Shown here piece after piece: positions 42,200-51,011 of a stretch of DNA of 64,000 bases (within the stretch, counting starts at the first letter, position 1; each line of letters starts with the position of its first letter). The notes below the pieces were generated by a model that was given only the letters and a program-made list of their open reading frames with translations, was not told the DNA's origin and ran no database searches. A program made the translations under genes and the position numbers. This DNA is from DASXUC01 sp036505015 (lineage in GTDB: Bacteria; Sysuimicrobiota; Sysuimicrobiia; Sysuimicrobiales; Kaftiobacteriaceae): contig DASXUC010000053.1 in assembly GCA_036505015.1 (NCBI GenBank), positions 39,246 through 103,245 of the forward strand. The letters are read 5' to 3'.

Positions 42200-43425
42200 G
42201 TCACGAGCAACCCCGGGTTCTCCAGCAGCCGCTTGACTTCTCCCAGGAATCGTGCCACCTCGGCGCCGTCGGTGATACGGTGGTCGGCGGACATCGTGAG
42301 TTTCATGGTCGTGGCCACCGCGAGGTGACCGCCGCGCACAACAGGCCGGCCCTGGGCGCTGCCGACGGCGAGGATGGCGGCGTGCGGCGGGTTGATGATC
42401 GCGGTGAAATTGTCGACGTCGTACATCCCCAGATTACTGACCGTGAACGTCCCGCCGTCATAATCTTCACTCCGCAGGCGCCCGCTGCGGGCCCGCTCGC
42501 CCAGGGATTTGGCGGCGTCACCGATCTCGGCCAGGGTCTTGCGGTCGACATCGTGGATGACCGGGGCGATCAGTCCTTCCGGCAGCGCGATGGCGATCGC
42601 CAGGTTGATCCGCGTGTAGCGCCGGATCTGACCTCCGACCAGCGCGCTGTTCAGGTTCGGGAACGTTCGCAGGGCAACGGCGGTGGCGCGCAGGACGATG
42701 TCGTTGACGGAGAGTTTGCGCGTGTCGCCCAGGGCCGCATTCAGTTGCTGGCGCACCCGCATGGCCTCGTCCATCGTCACGTCGACCGTGACGTAGAAGT
42801 GCGGTGCCTGCTGCGTGCTCTCCAGCATGCGTTTGCCGATCGTCTGGCGGATCTTGGTGAGAGGCTGCTCTTCGTACTCCCGCTCAGGCCCGGTCCGGGC
42901 CGCCGCGGGTGGCGCGGCCGTCTTCGCCGCCGCCGCTTCCACGTCTTCCTTTGTAATGCGGCCGTCGGGACCGGTCCCGCGGATCGTCGAAAGGTCGATC
43001 CCGGCCTCGCTCGCCAGCCTGCGCGCGACGGGCGATGCTTTGACGCGCTCGTCGGCCGTCATCGGCACCGCTGGGGCGGTCTTTCGAGGACGCTCGGGGC
43101 CTGCGGCCGCCGGCTGCGGCTCCGCTGTGGCCCCGCGACTGCGCTCGGGGCCTGCGGCCGGCTGGACCGTGGCGCGAGGTTCCACCGTCTGACCCGGCTC
43201 GCCGATCAGCGCGATCGTGCTCCCTACCGCAGCGGTCTCCCCTTCGCCGACCACGATGTCCAGCAGCACGCCCTCGTCTTCAGCTTCCAGGTCCACGTTG
43301 ACCTTGTCGGTCTCGATCTCTGCGATCGGCTCGCCCTTGCTGATGGAGTCGCCGGGGCGCTTCATCCACCGCAGCACCTTGCCTTCGGTCATCGCGTCGC
43401 CCATTTTGGGCATGATCACGTCCAC
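42196..43425 (-). CDS. Dihydrolipoamide acyltransferase (E2) of a 2-oxoacid dehydrogenase
   Basis: This 409-residue E2 has one N-terminal lipoyl domain with the lipoylated Lys in IETDKVNVDLEA (near 42), an Ala/Pro linker, a peripheral-subunit binding domain (VARRLASEAGIDLSTIRGTG) and the catalytic acyltransferase domain with MSADHRITDGA (His/Asp) at the end. It is the third gene of an E1-alpha/E1-beta/E2 operon. No lipoamide dehydrogenase (E3) gene is present, so E3 must be supplied from elsewhere. Confidence 0.94.
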   Translation of the reverse strand: MDVIMPKMGDAMTEGKVLRWMKRPGDSISKGEPIAEIETDKVNVDLEAEDEGVLLDIVVGEGETAAVGSTIALIGEPGQTVEPRATVQPAAGPERSRGATAEPQPAAAGPERPRKTAPAVPMTADERVKASPVARRLASEAGIDLSTIRGTGPDGRITKEDVEAAAAKTAAPPAAARTGPEREYEEQPLTKIRQTIGKRMLESTQQAPHFYVTVDVTMDEAMRVRQQLNAALGDTRKLSVNDIVLRATAVALRTFPNLNSALVGGQIRRYTRINLAIAIALPEGLIAPVIHDVDRKTLAEIGDAAKSLGERARSGRLRSEDYDGGTFTVSNLGMYDVDNFTAIINPPHAAILAVGSAQGRPVVRGGHLAVATTMKLTMSADHRITDGAEVARFLGEVKRLLENPGLLVT

Positions 43426-43440
43426 GGAACCACCCGCATT

Positions 43441-44421
43441 TTAGTCCTTATACAGCGTCTTCCGCACGGCCTGGACGATATCGGTTTCGTGTGGGGTGGC
43501 GAGCAGTTCCAGGTTGCGCGCGTAGGGCATCGGGGCGTCGGCGCCGGTGACCCGCACGACGGGCGCATCGAGCTGGTCAAAGGCCTCTTCATAGATGACC
43601 GCGGCGATTTCCGCGCCGGCGCCGAACAGTTTCCATTGTTCCTGCACGACGACCGCGCGGTGAGTCTTGGCCACTGAGGCGACGATCGTGGCGGTATCCA
43701 GCGGCCGCAGGCTGCGCAGGCTGATGACCTCCGCGTCGATACCCTCGGCGGCAAGTTGGTTGGCGGCCGCCAGCGCCAGCAGCAGCATCCGGCTGTAGGC
43801 GATAATCGTGACGTCAGAACCCGGCCGCGCCACCTCCGCGCGGCCGAACGGGAGCGCGTAGTCGCCGTCGGGCACGTCGCCTTTTGCTCCGTAGAGCGCG
43901 GCATTTTCGAGGAAGATGACCGGGTCCCGGCCGCGGACGGCCGTGCGGAGCAGCCCCTTCGCTTCCGCGGGGGTTGCCGGCGCCACGACGACCAACCCCG
44001 GAAAGTGCGCGTAGGTGGCCTCCAGACTCTGTGAGTGCTGCGCGGAGAGCTGCACGCCCGCGCCGTTGGGCCCGCGGATCACCATCGGCACCTCGACCTG
44101 CCCGCCGGAGAAATAGCGCAGCTTCGCCGCATTCTGGACGATCTGGTCCATGGCCAGCAGCGAGAAGTTCCAGGTCATCACCTCGACCACCGGCCGCAGG
44201 CCCAGCATCGCCATCCCCACCGCGGCGCCGACGAACCCGAGTTCGGAAATCGGTGTGTCGATCACCCGCCGCGAGCCAAACCGTTCGTACAATCCCGCGG
44301 TGACGCGGAAGGTCCCCTCGTAAATGCCGATGTCCTCGCCCAGCAGCAGCACCGATGCGTCGCGGTCCATCTCCTCGACCAGCGTGGACCGCAGGGCGTC
44401 GCGGTAGGTCATCTCAGGCAT
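43441..44421 (-). CDS. 2-oxoacid dehydrogenase E1 subunit beta
   Basis: A 326-residue transketolase-like subunit: MTYRDALRSTLVEEMDRD, GEDIGIYEGTFRVTAGL, RVIDTPISELGFVGAAVG, the central barrel-contact stretch QNAAKLRYFSGG and PNGAGVQLSAQHSQSLE. It pairs with the E1-alpha chain to decarboxylate pyruvate, acetoin or branched 2-oxoacids; sequence alone does not separate these. It starts 3 nt after the E1-alpha stop and ends 15 nt before E2. Confidence 0.94.
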   Translation of the reverse strand: MPEMTYRDALRSTLVEEMDRDASVLLLGEDIGIYEGTFRVTAGLYERFGSRRVIDTPISELGFVGAAVGMAMLGLRPVVEVMTWNFSLLAMDQIVQNAAKLRYFSGGQVEVPMVIRGPNGAGVQLSAQHSQSLEATYAHFPGLVVVAPATPAEAKGLLRTAVRGRDPVIFLENAALYGAKGDVPDGDYALPFGRAEVARPGSDVTIIAYSRMLLLALAAANQLAAEGIDAEVISLRSLRPLDTATIVASVAKTHRAVVVQEQWKLFGAGAEIAAVIYEEAFDQLDAPVVRVTGADAPMPYARNLELLATPHETDIVQAVRKTLYKD

Positions 44422-44424
44422 GGG

Positions 44425-45486
44425 TCACTCGCCACCATAGATGTCCGAGTACAGCTCCGACGGGGCCGGTTCCGGGCTTTCCTCCGCGAACCGCACCGCG
44501 TCGGCGACGGCCCGCTTGGCCTCGTCGTGCACGCGCGCGGTCTTGGCGTCGTCGAGCACTCCGGCCTCATGCAGTTTCGTTTCCAGGATCAGGATCGGGT
44601 CGCGGCTCCTCATCTGTTCGAGCTCGGATTTCGTGCGGTAGGGCTGGAACAGATCGGCGGCGCCGTGGCCGGCGAAGCGGTAGGTGATCAACTCGATCGC
44701 ATATGGATGCCCGGTGGTGCGCACCTCGGCCAGAATACGGGCGGCGCGCTCGCGGACCTCGAAGAAGTCCATGCCGTCGGCACGCTCGTGGGCGATGCCG
44801 TGGGCGTCGAACCGCGACGCCAGGTTCGTCACCGCATGCGCGCGTTCGATCGACGTGCCCATGGCATACTTGTTGTTCTCGACGATGTAGACGATCGGGC
44901 ACAATCCGTCGCGTCCCCACAGCGCGGCCATGTTCACCGGTTCGTGAAACGACCCACTGTTCATCGCACCGTCGCCGAGGAAGCACACACAAACACGGTC
45001 GGTACCCTGATAGCGCAGCGCGTAGGCCGCACCGGTGGCGAGGGGGATGTGGCCGCCGACGATGCCGTAGCCCCCGTAGAATCCGCGCGGGACGTCGAAC
45101 AGGTGCATCGATCCGCCCTTGCCCTTGGCCAGGCCGGTGGCCTTGCCGAACAACTCCGCCATCACGGCGCCTGGCGTGGCACCGCGAAACAGGGCATGGG
45201 CATGGTCACGATATGCCGTGAAGAAAATGTCGTCGGGGCGCAGCACCGCGAGGAATCCTGCCGCCACCGCCTCCTGGCCGCTGTACACGTGGAGGTAGCC
45301 CCCGATCTTCCCGCGGCGAAAGGCCCGCTCAGCCTCCTCCTCGAAGGTGCGCGCCAGCACCATCTTCGCGTACCACTCCGCTCCCGCGTCCAGCGCGGCG
45401 GGATCGCCCACACGCGCGCGGAGCTCCCGTCCGCCGGTGCGTGCGGAGGGGCGCGATCTGGCATCGGACGACGAAGCGTCGGTCAT
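44425..45486 (-). CDS. 2-oxoacid dehydrogenase E1 subunit alpha
   Basis: A 353-residue TPP-binding subunit. The thiamine-diphosphate motif is GDGAMNSGSFHEPVNMAALW ... NN, and it has KGKGGSMHLFD and GIVGGHIPLATGAAYALR typical of AcoA/PdhA. It heads the three-gene operon; a TATAAT box lies ~90 nt upstream. The acidic/Ser/Arg-rich first ~25 residues are extra. Acetoin or pyruvate are the likely substrates. Confidence 0.94.
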   Translation of the reverse strand: MTDASSSDARSRPSARTGGRELRARVGDPAALDAGAEWYAKMVLARTFEEEAERAFRRGKIGGYLHVYSGQEAVAAGFLAVLRPDDIFFTAYRDHAHALFRGATPGAVMAELFGKATGLAKGKGGSMHLFDVPRGFYGGYGIVGGHIPLATGAAYALRYQGTDRVCVCFLGDGAMNSGSFHEPVNMAALWGRDGLCPIVYIVENNKYAMGTSIERAHAVTNLASRFDAHGIAHERADGMDFFEVRERAARILAEVRTTGHPYAIELITYRFAGHGAADLFQPYRTKSELEQMRSRDPILILETKLHEAGVLDDAKTARVHDEAKRAVADAVRFAEESPEPAPSELYSDIYGGE

Positions 45487-45570
45487 TGCAGTGCGATCAC
45501 CTGTCCGGCACGTCCCGTACCCGAGCGTGGCGAGTGGTACGGGAGAATGCGTGCGGAAAGCGCAAATGGA

Positions 45571-45576
45571 ATTATA
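45571..45576 (-). promoter_or_regulatory. Putative -10 box for the 2-oxoacid dehydrogenase operon
   Basis: Minus strand TATAAT, the sole clear hexamer in the 146-nt gap to the small 45633 gene. No convincing -35 precedes it. A leader of ~78 nt would reach the E1-alpha ATG. Confidence 0.4.
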
Positions 45577-45632
45577 CTAACATACGGTGGGTCGGATCAT
45601 CTCCCTGCTGTCGTTTGCACGGTGTGCCGCCG

Positions 45633-45821
45633 ATGGAATATCGCATGCCGACACACGCTGAGCTGCGCGCGCGGCTGGACGCCGCGCTGGCCGCCGCCGA
45701 AGAGGCCGCACGTGACGCGGCCGGCTGTGACGCCGTGCCCGAGGAGCTGCGCGCGCGCCATGCCGCGGTGCTCAACGAGCTGATCGCGCTGCGGCGCGAA
45801 ATGGCGGCGGCCTTTGAGTAA
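45633..45821 (+). CDS. Small helical protein of unknown function (62 aa)
   Basis: A 62-residue protein, predicted as one or two long helices: RARLDAALAAAEEAARDAA and HAAVLNELIALRREMAAAFE. The heptad-like Ala/Leu spacing suggests a coiled coil. No domain was recognised. It overlaps the following deaminase-family gene by 8 nt. The second Met (45645) is an alternative start. Confidence 0.5.
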   Translation: MEYRMPTHAELRARLDAALAAAEEAARDAAGCDAVPEELRARHAAVLNELIALRREMAAAFE

Positions 45822-46830
45822 GCTGGCGTCCGTCCCGTCGCTGGCGGCGATCCGCCGGATGCCGAAGGTAGAACTCCACGTGCACCTGGAGACCTCGCTG
45901 CGGCTGCGGCGTCTTGCCGAACAGCAGCACAATCCCGGTCCCCTGATGACCGAGCTCTCCCTCATCGCCGATCCCTCCAAGTTCACCGGCTATGACCGCC
46001 TGCGGCGGCTCCGCTATGCCAGCCGCGTCGGGAAGATTCCCGACGCGCTGTACACCCCGGAGAACCTCGAGCAGATCACCTTCGAACTGCTGAGCGAGAG
46101 CCACGCCCAGGGGACACGCTACGTCGAAGTCCGCGTGGGCGGCCGGCGCGGGTTTTCGATCCTCGGCACGCGCCGGTTACTGGAGGCGATGGCCCGGGCG
46201 CGGGCCCGCGCGGAAGAGTCGTTCGGTGTGCGGTCGGGATTCCTGATCACCATCGTCCGCGAACGCGGGCCCGACGAGGCCGATGCGCGGGTGCGGGACG
46301 CGATCGACGGAGCCGACTGCGGGGTGGTGGGGGTGGATCTGGCCGGCGATGAGGAAAACTATCCTCCCGCGTTGTTCGCCCGCCCGCTGGCGCGGGCGAG
46401 GGAGGCGGGACTGGGTGTGACCGTCCACGCCGGGGAATTTGCCGGACCGGCCAGCATCTGGACCGCCGTGTATCAGGTGGGCGCGACCCGGCTCGGGCAT
46501 GGGATCCGCGCGGTGGAAGATCCCGACCTGCTGACGTACCTTCGCGACCACCAGATCACGCTGGAGGTCTGCCCGTCCAGCAACATGCGCTTGGGCCTCT
46601 GCGCCACCATCGGCCAGCATCCGGTGGGGAAACTGCTCCAGCTCGGCGTCCCCGTGACGATCAACAGCGACGATCCGGTCCTGCTGGGCACGGATCTGTC
46701 CCAGGAACTCCACACGGTGGCGACCGTCTTTTCCCTCTCGCAGGCGCAGCTGTCTGACCTGATGAGGGGGGCCGCCCGTGCGGCATTCATCCCGGCCGAT
46801 CAAGTGCAGTGGCTTCAAACCCAGCTCTGA
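45814..46830 (+). CDS. Adenosine deaminase family protein (Add/aminodeoxyfutalosine deaminase type)
   Basis: A 338-residue amidohydrolase of the Add family: PKVELHVHLE (two metal His), VTVHAGE (His/Glu), RLGHGIRA (His), CPSSNM and NSDDPVLLG (catalytic Asp). It should deaminate adenosine or a related purine nucleoside; aminodeoxyfutalosine deaminase of the menaquinone pathway is a possible alternative. The TTG at 45814 is the assumed start (ATG 45859 is internal). It lies upstream of the suf operon but has no obvious link to it. Confidence 0.85.
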   Translation: MSKLASVPSLAAIRRMPKVELHVHLETSLRLRRLAEQQHNPGPLMTELSLIADPSKFTGYDRLRRLRYASRVGKIPDALYTPENLEQITFELLSESHAQGTRYVEVRVGGRRGFSILGTRRLLEAMARARARAEESFGVRSGFLITIVRERGPDEADARVRDAIDGADCGVVGVDLAGDEENYPPALFARPLARAREAGLGVTVHAGEFAGPASIWTAVYQVGATRLGHGIRAVEDPDLLTYLRDHQITLEVCPSSNMRLGLCATIGQHPVGKLLQLGVPVTINSDDPVLLGTDLSQELHTVATVFSLSQAQLSDLMRGAARAAFIPADQVQWLQTQL

Positions 46831-46843
46831 CGCGTCCCTTCCA

Positions 46844-46872
46844 TTGACACCCCCGCACCCCCGTGACAGAAT
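46844..46872 (+). promoter_or_regulatory. Candidate sigma-70-type promoter of the suf operon
   Basis: TTGACA at 46844-46849, a 17-nt spacer, and CAGAAT at 46867-46872 (4 of 6 match). The predicted start near 46879 gives a ~50-nt leader before sufC. Confidence 0.5.
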
Positions 46873-46928
46873 GAAAATCGAGCGGATTGTTGAGTAATTT
46901 ACTCCAGAATCTTGTCCGAGGTTTGTGG

Positions 46929-47759
46929 ATGTCCGATCTTGAGATCAAGGACCTCACCGTCCAGGTCGAGGACAAAGTGATTCTGAAGGGCGCCAATCTC
47001 TCCATCAATAGAGGAGAGATCCACGCCCTGATGGGGCCGAACGGTTCGGGAAAGTCGACCCTGGCCAATGTGCTGATGGGCAACCCGTTCTACCAGGTCG
47101 TGCGCGGCGAGGTGCTGTACAAGGGGGAAGACCTCCTGTCGATGGCACCGGATGTGCGCGCCAGGAAAGGATTGTTTATCGCCTTCCAGTACCCGGTCAG
47201 CATTCCCGGTGTGACCATGGCCAGCTTCCTGCGGACCGCGCTGTCGGCGCGCCGCGGCTACGAGAAGGAACTGATTCCGGTCGGGGAGTTCCAGAAGCTG
47301 CTGAAGCAGAAACTGGAAGAACTGCGCATCGAACCGTCGATCGTCAGCCGCTACGTGAACGAAGGGTTCTCCGGCGGCGAGAAGAAGCGCGCCGAGATCC
47401 TGCAGATGGCGCTGTTGGAACCGGAGATCGCGATCATGGACGAGACGGACTCCGGATTGGACATCGACTCGATGAGGGTGGTCGCCGACGGTGTGAACCG
47501 GATGTACGAGCAGTCGAACCAGACGATGGGCCTGCTGGTCATCACCCACTACTCGCGCATCCTGCAGTTCATCAAGCCGTCGTTCGTGCACGTCATGTTC
47601 GACGGCCGCTTCGTCGTGTCCGGGGGGCCGGAACTGGCCGAGGAACTCGAAGAGGCCGGCTACGAGGGGATCAAGTCGCAGTTTGAGGTTGTCGCCGCGG
47701 AGGTGCAGTCCGAAGGCGCCGTGCGGCGGGCCGGCAAAGTGTTCTGGGTGGCGCACTAG
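46929..47759 (+). CDS. sufC: SUF Fe-S assembly ATPase SufC
   Basis: This 276-residue ABC-type ATPase has Walker A GPNGSGKST, signature FSGGEKKRAE and Walker B IAIMDETDSGLDID. It drives the SufBCD scaffold. ATG 46929 begins MSDLEIKDLTVQV as in the family; a TTG at 46887 would add 14 residues. It is the first gene of a five-gene operon, sufC-sufB-sufD-Rieske-sufS. Confidence 0.96.
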   Translation: MSDLEIKDLTVQVEDKVILKGANLSINRGEIHALMGPNGSGKSTLANVLMGNPFYQVVRGEVLYKGEDLLSMAPDVRARKGLFIAFQYPVSIPGVTMASFLRTALSARRGYEKELIPVGEFQKLLKQKLEELRIEPSIVSRYVNEGFSGGEKKRAEILQMALLEPEIAIMDETDSGLDIDSMRVVADGVNRMYEQSNQTMGLLVITHYSRILQFIKPSFVHVMFDGRFVVSGGPELAEELEEAGYEGIKSQFEVVAAEVQSEGAVRRAGKVFWVAH

Positions 47760-47780
47760 CGCCGTAGAGGAGAAGGGCTG

Positions 47781-49187
47781 ATGGCCGTCACGAACCAGCT
47801 GGGGATCGATCTCGAGAAATACAAGTGGGGCTTCCGCGAGCCGGAGAACTACGTGTTCAAGGCCCGCCGGGGTCTGAACGCGCGCGGGGTGGAGGAGATC
47901 TCCGCCATGAAGAACGAGCCGGACTGGATGCGCGCGTACCGGTTGCACTCGTACGAGCACTACCTGCAGCGGCCGATGCCGCGGTGGGGCGCGGATCTGT
48001 CCTCGATCAACTTTGACGACATCTTCTACTACATCAAGCCGACGGACAAGCAGGCCGGGACGTGGGAAGAGCTGCCGGCGGAGATCAAGCGCACGTATGA
48101 CAAGCTCGGGATTCCCGAAGCGGAACGGAAGTTTCTCTCCGGCGTGTCGGCGCAGTACGAAAGCGAAGTGGTCTACCACAACCTCAAGGCCGAGTGGGAG
48201 AAGCTCGGCGTCATCTTCGTGGACACCGATACGGCGCTGCGCGAGCATCCCGATTTGGTGCGCGAGTACTTCGGCACCGTGGTCCCGCCGGAAGACAACA
48301 AGCTGGCGGCGCTGAACTCGGCGGTGTGGTCGGGCGGGTCGTTCGTGTACGTGCCCGCGGGCGTGCACGTGGACATCCCGCTGCAGGCCTACTTCCGCAT
48401 CAATGCGCAGAACATGGGCCAGTTCGAGCGCACGCTGATCATCTGCGAGCCGGGGTCGTACGTCCACTATGTCGAGGGCTGCACGGCGCCGATCTACACC
48501 ACGGACTCGCTGCATACCGCGGTCGTGGAGATCATCGTGAAGGAAGGGGCGCGCTGCCGCTACACCACGATCCAGAACTGGTCCACCAATGTCTACAACC
48601 TGGTGACCAAGCGCGCGATCGCGTACCGCGACGCGACCATGGAGTGGATCGACGGGAACCTGGGGTCCAAAATCACGATGAAGTACCCCAGCGTGTACAT
48701 GGTGGAGCCCGGCGCGAAGGCGGAGATCCTCTCCGTGGCCTTTGCGGGCAAGGGACAGCATCAGGATCCCGGCGGCAAGGTCATTCACGCCGCCCCGCAC
48801 ACCCAGTCGGTCATCGTCAGCAAATCGATCAGCAAGGACGGCGGTCGGGCGGGGTACCGCGGGCTGGTGAAGATCTATCCGGGGGCGAAGGGCAGCCGCT
48901 CGGCGGTGCGCTGCGACGCGCTGATCCTTGACGACCACAGCCGATCCGACACGTACCCGACGATGGAGATCGACGAAGAGGACGTCTCGATCACCCACGA
49001 GGCCACCGTGTCGAAGGTGTCCGATGAGCAGTTGTTCTACCTGATGAGCCGCGGCGTGAAGGAAGACGAAGCGATGAACATGATCGTCCGCGGATTCGTG
49101 GAGCCCATCGTGAAGGAACTGCCGCTGGAGTATGCCGTCGAGCTGAACCGTCTCATCGAGCTGGAGATGGAGGGTTCGGTCGGCTAA
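47781..49187 (+). CDS. sufB: SUF Fe-S scaffold SufB
   Basis: This 468-residue scaffold protein has the SufB core with repeated beta-helix motifs and FVYVPAGVHVDIPLQAYFRI, EGCTAPIYTTDSLHTAVVE and SRSDTYPTMEIDEEDVSITH. These carry the conserved Cys, His and Glu sites for nascent cluster assembly. AGGAGAAGG precedes the ATG. It is 21 nt after sufC and is followed by hairpin element C. Confidence 0.97.
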   Translation: MAVTNQLGIDLEKYKWGFREPENYVFKARRGLNARGVEEISAMKNEPDWMRAYRLHSYEHYLQRPMPRWGADLSSINFDDIFYYIKPTDKQAGTWEELPAEIKRTYDKLGIPEAERKFLSGVSAQYESEVVYHNLKAEWEKLGVIFVDTDTALREHPDLVREYFGTVVPPEDNKLAALNSAVWSGGSFVYVPAGVHVDIPLQAYFRINAQNMGQFERTLIICEPGSYVHYVEGCTAPIYTTDSLHTAVVEIIVKEGARCRYTTIQNWSTNVYNLVTKRAIAYRDATMEWIDGNLGSKITMKYPSVYMVEPGAKAEILSVAFAGKGQHQDPGGKVIHAAPHTQSVIVSKSISKDGGRAGYRGLVKIYPGAKGSRSAVRCDALILDDHSRSDTYPTMEIDEEDVSITHEATVSKVSDEQLFYLMSRGVKEDEAMNMIVRGFVEPIVKELPLEYAVELNRLIELEMEGSVG

Positions 49188-49196
49188 CAGCGCTGG

Positions 49197-49275
49197 GCCA
49201 GGGATTAGGGGAGTAGGGGACTAGGGGAGTCAGGTCCGGTTGCGTTCCCCTGCGCCCTTAATCCCCTAATCTGGT
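49197..49275. repeat. Iterated-word hairpin element C (GGGATTAG words)
   Basis: Four 8-nt words in exact register, GGGATTAG, GGGAGTAG, GGGACTAG and GGGAGTCA (49201-49232), are followed after a short loop by complementary words ending TTAATCCCCTAATCTGG (49258-49274). The outer CCAG/CTGG ends close a ~28-bp imperfect stem. It sits in the 102-nt gap between sufB and sufD and could lower expression of the downstream genes or protect the upstream mRNA. Confidence 0.85.
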
Positions 49276-49289
49276 GTTTGTGAGGAATA

Positions 49290-50603
49290 ATGTCCGAGCA
49301 AATTCTGGAAGCAACCGAGCTGACCCGCGCCGCCGTCGAAGCCCTCTCGGCGCGGTTCGACGAGCCGGCGTGGGTGCGCACCGCGCGCCTGGGGGCGTTT
49401 GATCGCTTCGAGCAATCGCCCTGGCCGTCCACGCAGGATGAGCGTTGGCGGCGCACCGACCTCAGCGGCCTTGCGGCCGACCGGATCCGCCCGTTTGTCG
49501 AAGGCGCCTCCGATCCGCTGCCCGCCGCCGTGCGGCTGGCGGGGGACCGGCTCAGCCCCGCCGCCGGACTGCTCGTGCAGCGCAACGCCACGACCGTCAG
49601 CGCGCACCTCGACGCCGATCTTGCCGCCCGCGGGGTCGTGTTCACCGATCTGCATGCGGCGGTGCGCGATCACCCCGACCTGGTCGAACCCCACCTGATG
49701 CAGTTAATCCGCGCGGACGAAGGAAAATTCCAGGCCCTCCACGCCGCCTTCTGGTCGGGGGGAACGTTCGTCTACGTCCCTGCCGGTGTGGAGGTGGCGC
49801 TGCCCCTGCTGACGCTGTCATGGATCGACGCCCCAGACGCCGGGTTGTTCCCGCACATCCTGCTGATCGCCGAACCGGGCAGCCGTGTCACCCTGATCAA
49901 CGCGTCGGGGCTGGACAGCGGCGGGCGCGCCCTGGTGGTTCCCGCGGCCGAGATCATCATCCACGACGGCGCCGCGGTGCGCCACGCGACGGTGCAGAAC
50001 TGGGGCCGCGAGGTCTGGGAGATCGGAGTGCTGCGGGCACAGATCGAACGCGATGCCACCCTGCACAACCTGCTGGTCGCCCTCGGCGGCGGTGTGGTCA
50101 AGGCGGACGTGGAGTCCATCCTGGCCGGACCGGGTGCTTCGTCCGAGATGCTGGGACTCGTGTTTGGCGACGGCGGCCAGCATTACGACATCCACACCCT
50201 GCAGGAGCACGCCGCCCCGCACACGCTCAGCGACCTGCTGTATAAGAATGCGGTGAAGAACCACGCTTCCAGTTCGTTCGTCGGGATGATCCGCGTCCAT
50301 CCCGGGGCCCAGAAAACCAATGCGTTCCAATCCAACCGCAATCTGATTCTGTCGGAAGGGTCGCGCGCGATCTCCGACCCCAAGCTGGAGATCCTGGCCA
50401 ACGATCTGCGCTGCACGCACGGTTCGGCCACCAGCCGCCTGAATGAAGAACATCTGTTCTATCTGATGAGCCGCGGCCTCACGCGCGAACAGGCCGTGCG
50501 GATGGTCGTGGAGGGCTTCTTCGCCGAACTGCTCGACCGCGTGCCCCTGGCGCCGCTGGCCGACAGCCTGCGCGGCGAGATCGCGGTGCGGATGACGGCG
50601 TGA
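49290..50603 (+). CDS. sufD: SUF Fe-S assembly protein SufD
   Basis: A 437-residue SufD/SufB-fold protein: DERWRRTDLSG at the N-terminus, FVYVPAGVEVALPLLTLSW, GGQHYDIHTLQEHAAPHT, NAFQSNRNLILSEGS and ISDPKLEILANDLRCTHGSA. The Cys/His pattern near the end is the SufBD interface. It forms a complex with SufB and SufC. Its stop is followed directly by half-element F and the Rieske gene. Confidence 0.95.
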   Translation: MSEQILEATELTRAAVEALSARFDEPAWVRTARLGAFDRFEQSPWPSTQDERWRRTDLSGLAADRIRPFVEGASDPLPAAVRLAGDRLSPAAGLLVQRNATTVSAHLDADLAARGVVFTDLHAAVRDHPDLVEPHLMQLIRADEGKFQALHAAFWSGGTFVYVPAGVEVALPLLTLSWIDAPDAGLFPHILLIAEPGSRVTLINASGLDSGGRALVVPAAEIIIHDGAAVRHATVQNWGREVWEIGVLRAQIERDATLHNLLVALGGGVVKADVESILAGPGASSEMLGLVFGDGGQHYDIHTLQEHAAPHTLSDLLYKNAVKNHASSSFVGMIRVHPGAQKTNAFQSNRNLILSEGSRAISDPKLEILANDLRCTHGSATSRLNEEHLFYLMSRGLTREQAVRMVVEGFFAELLDRVPLAPLADSLRGEIAVRMTA

Positions 50604-50604
50604 T

Positions 50605-50644
50605 GCGGGATCGCGGGAACGGGGGAACGCGGGAACGCGAACTG
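50605..50644 (+). repeat. Iterated-word half-element F (GCGGGAAC words)
   Basis: Four 8-nt words, GCGGGATC, GCGGGAAC, GGGGGAAC and GCGGGAAC (50605-50636), run in exact register just after the sufD stop. Only a single complementary GTTCCC (50654-50659) follows, so the second arm is nearly absent. If read as protein it gives a low-complexity Arg/Gly stretch. Confidence 0.7.
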
Positions 50645-50986
50645 GTGGACTACGTTCCCGTCGCCGCGGTGGAAGAGATTCCACCGGGCACGGCGAAACA
50701 GGTGCACGTCAACGGGTACACGGTGGCGGTCTTCAACGTTGGCGGCACGTTTTACGCGATCGACGACACGTGCACCCACGAAGAGGCGTCCCTGGCCGGC
50801 GGCGCGGTGTACGGTGACATCGTGGCCTGCCCCAAGCATGGTTCCCGGTTCCACGTCCCGACCGGTCGGGTGCTCTCGCTGCCGGCCGTGGTGCCGGTGA
50901 ACACGTATCCGGTGAAGGTCGAGGGCGGACGGGTGCTGGTGCTGCCGGAGCCCCACCGGGGCCACGGGATGCCGCACAAGGCATGA
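50645..50986 (+). CDS. Rieske [2Fe-2S] ferredoxin of the suf operon
   Basis: A 113-residue Rieske protein with the ligand pairs CTHEEASL and CPKHGSRF for a Cys2His2 [2Fe-2S] cluster. It is related to bacterial dioxygenase-type ferredoxins and common in suf operons. GTG 50645 (MDYVPVAAVEEIPPG) is chosen: the longer ATG 50603 start would include the repeat element F and adds an Arg/Gly-rich segment. It may supply electrons for cluster assembly. The next gene is sufS. Confidence 0.85.
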   Translation: MDYVPVAAVEEIPPGTAKQVHVNGYTVAVFNVGGTFYAIDDTCTHEEASLAGGAVYGDIVACPKHGSRFHVPTGRVLSLPAVVPVNTYPVKVEGGRVLVLPEPHRGHGMPHKA

Positions 50987-51011
50987 CAGACCGGGCGCGG
51001 AGGGCGCGGCA

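Noticed and set aside
46899..48998. Long minus-strand open frame antisense to sufC/sufB
   Set aside because: It is an antisense shadow of highly conserved SUF genes in GC-rich DNA; its protein is Arg/His-rich with no family pattern.
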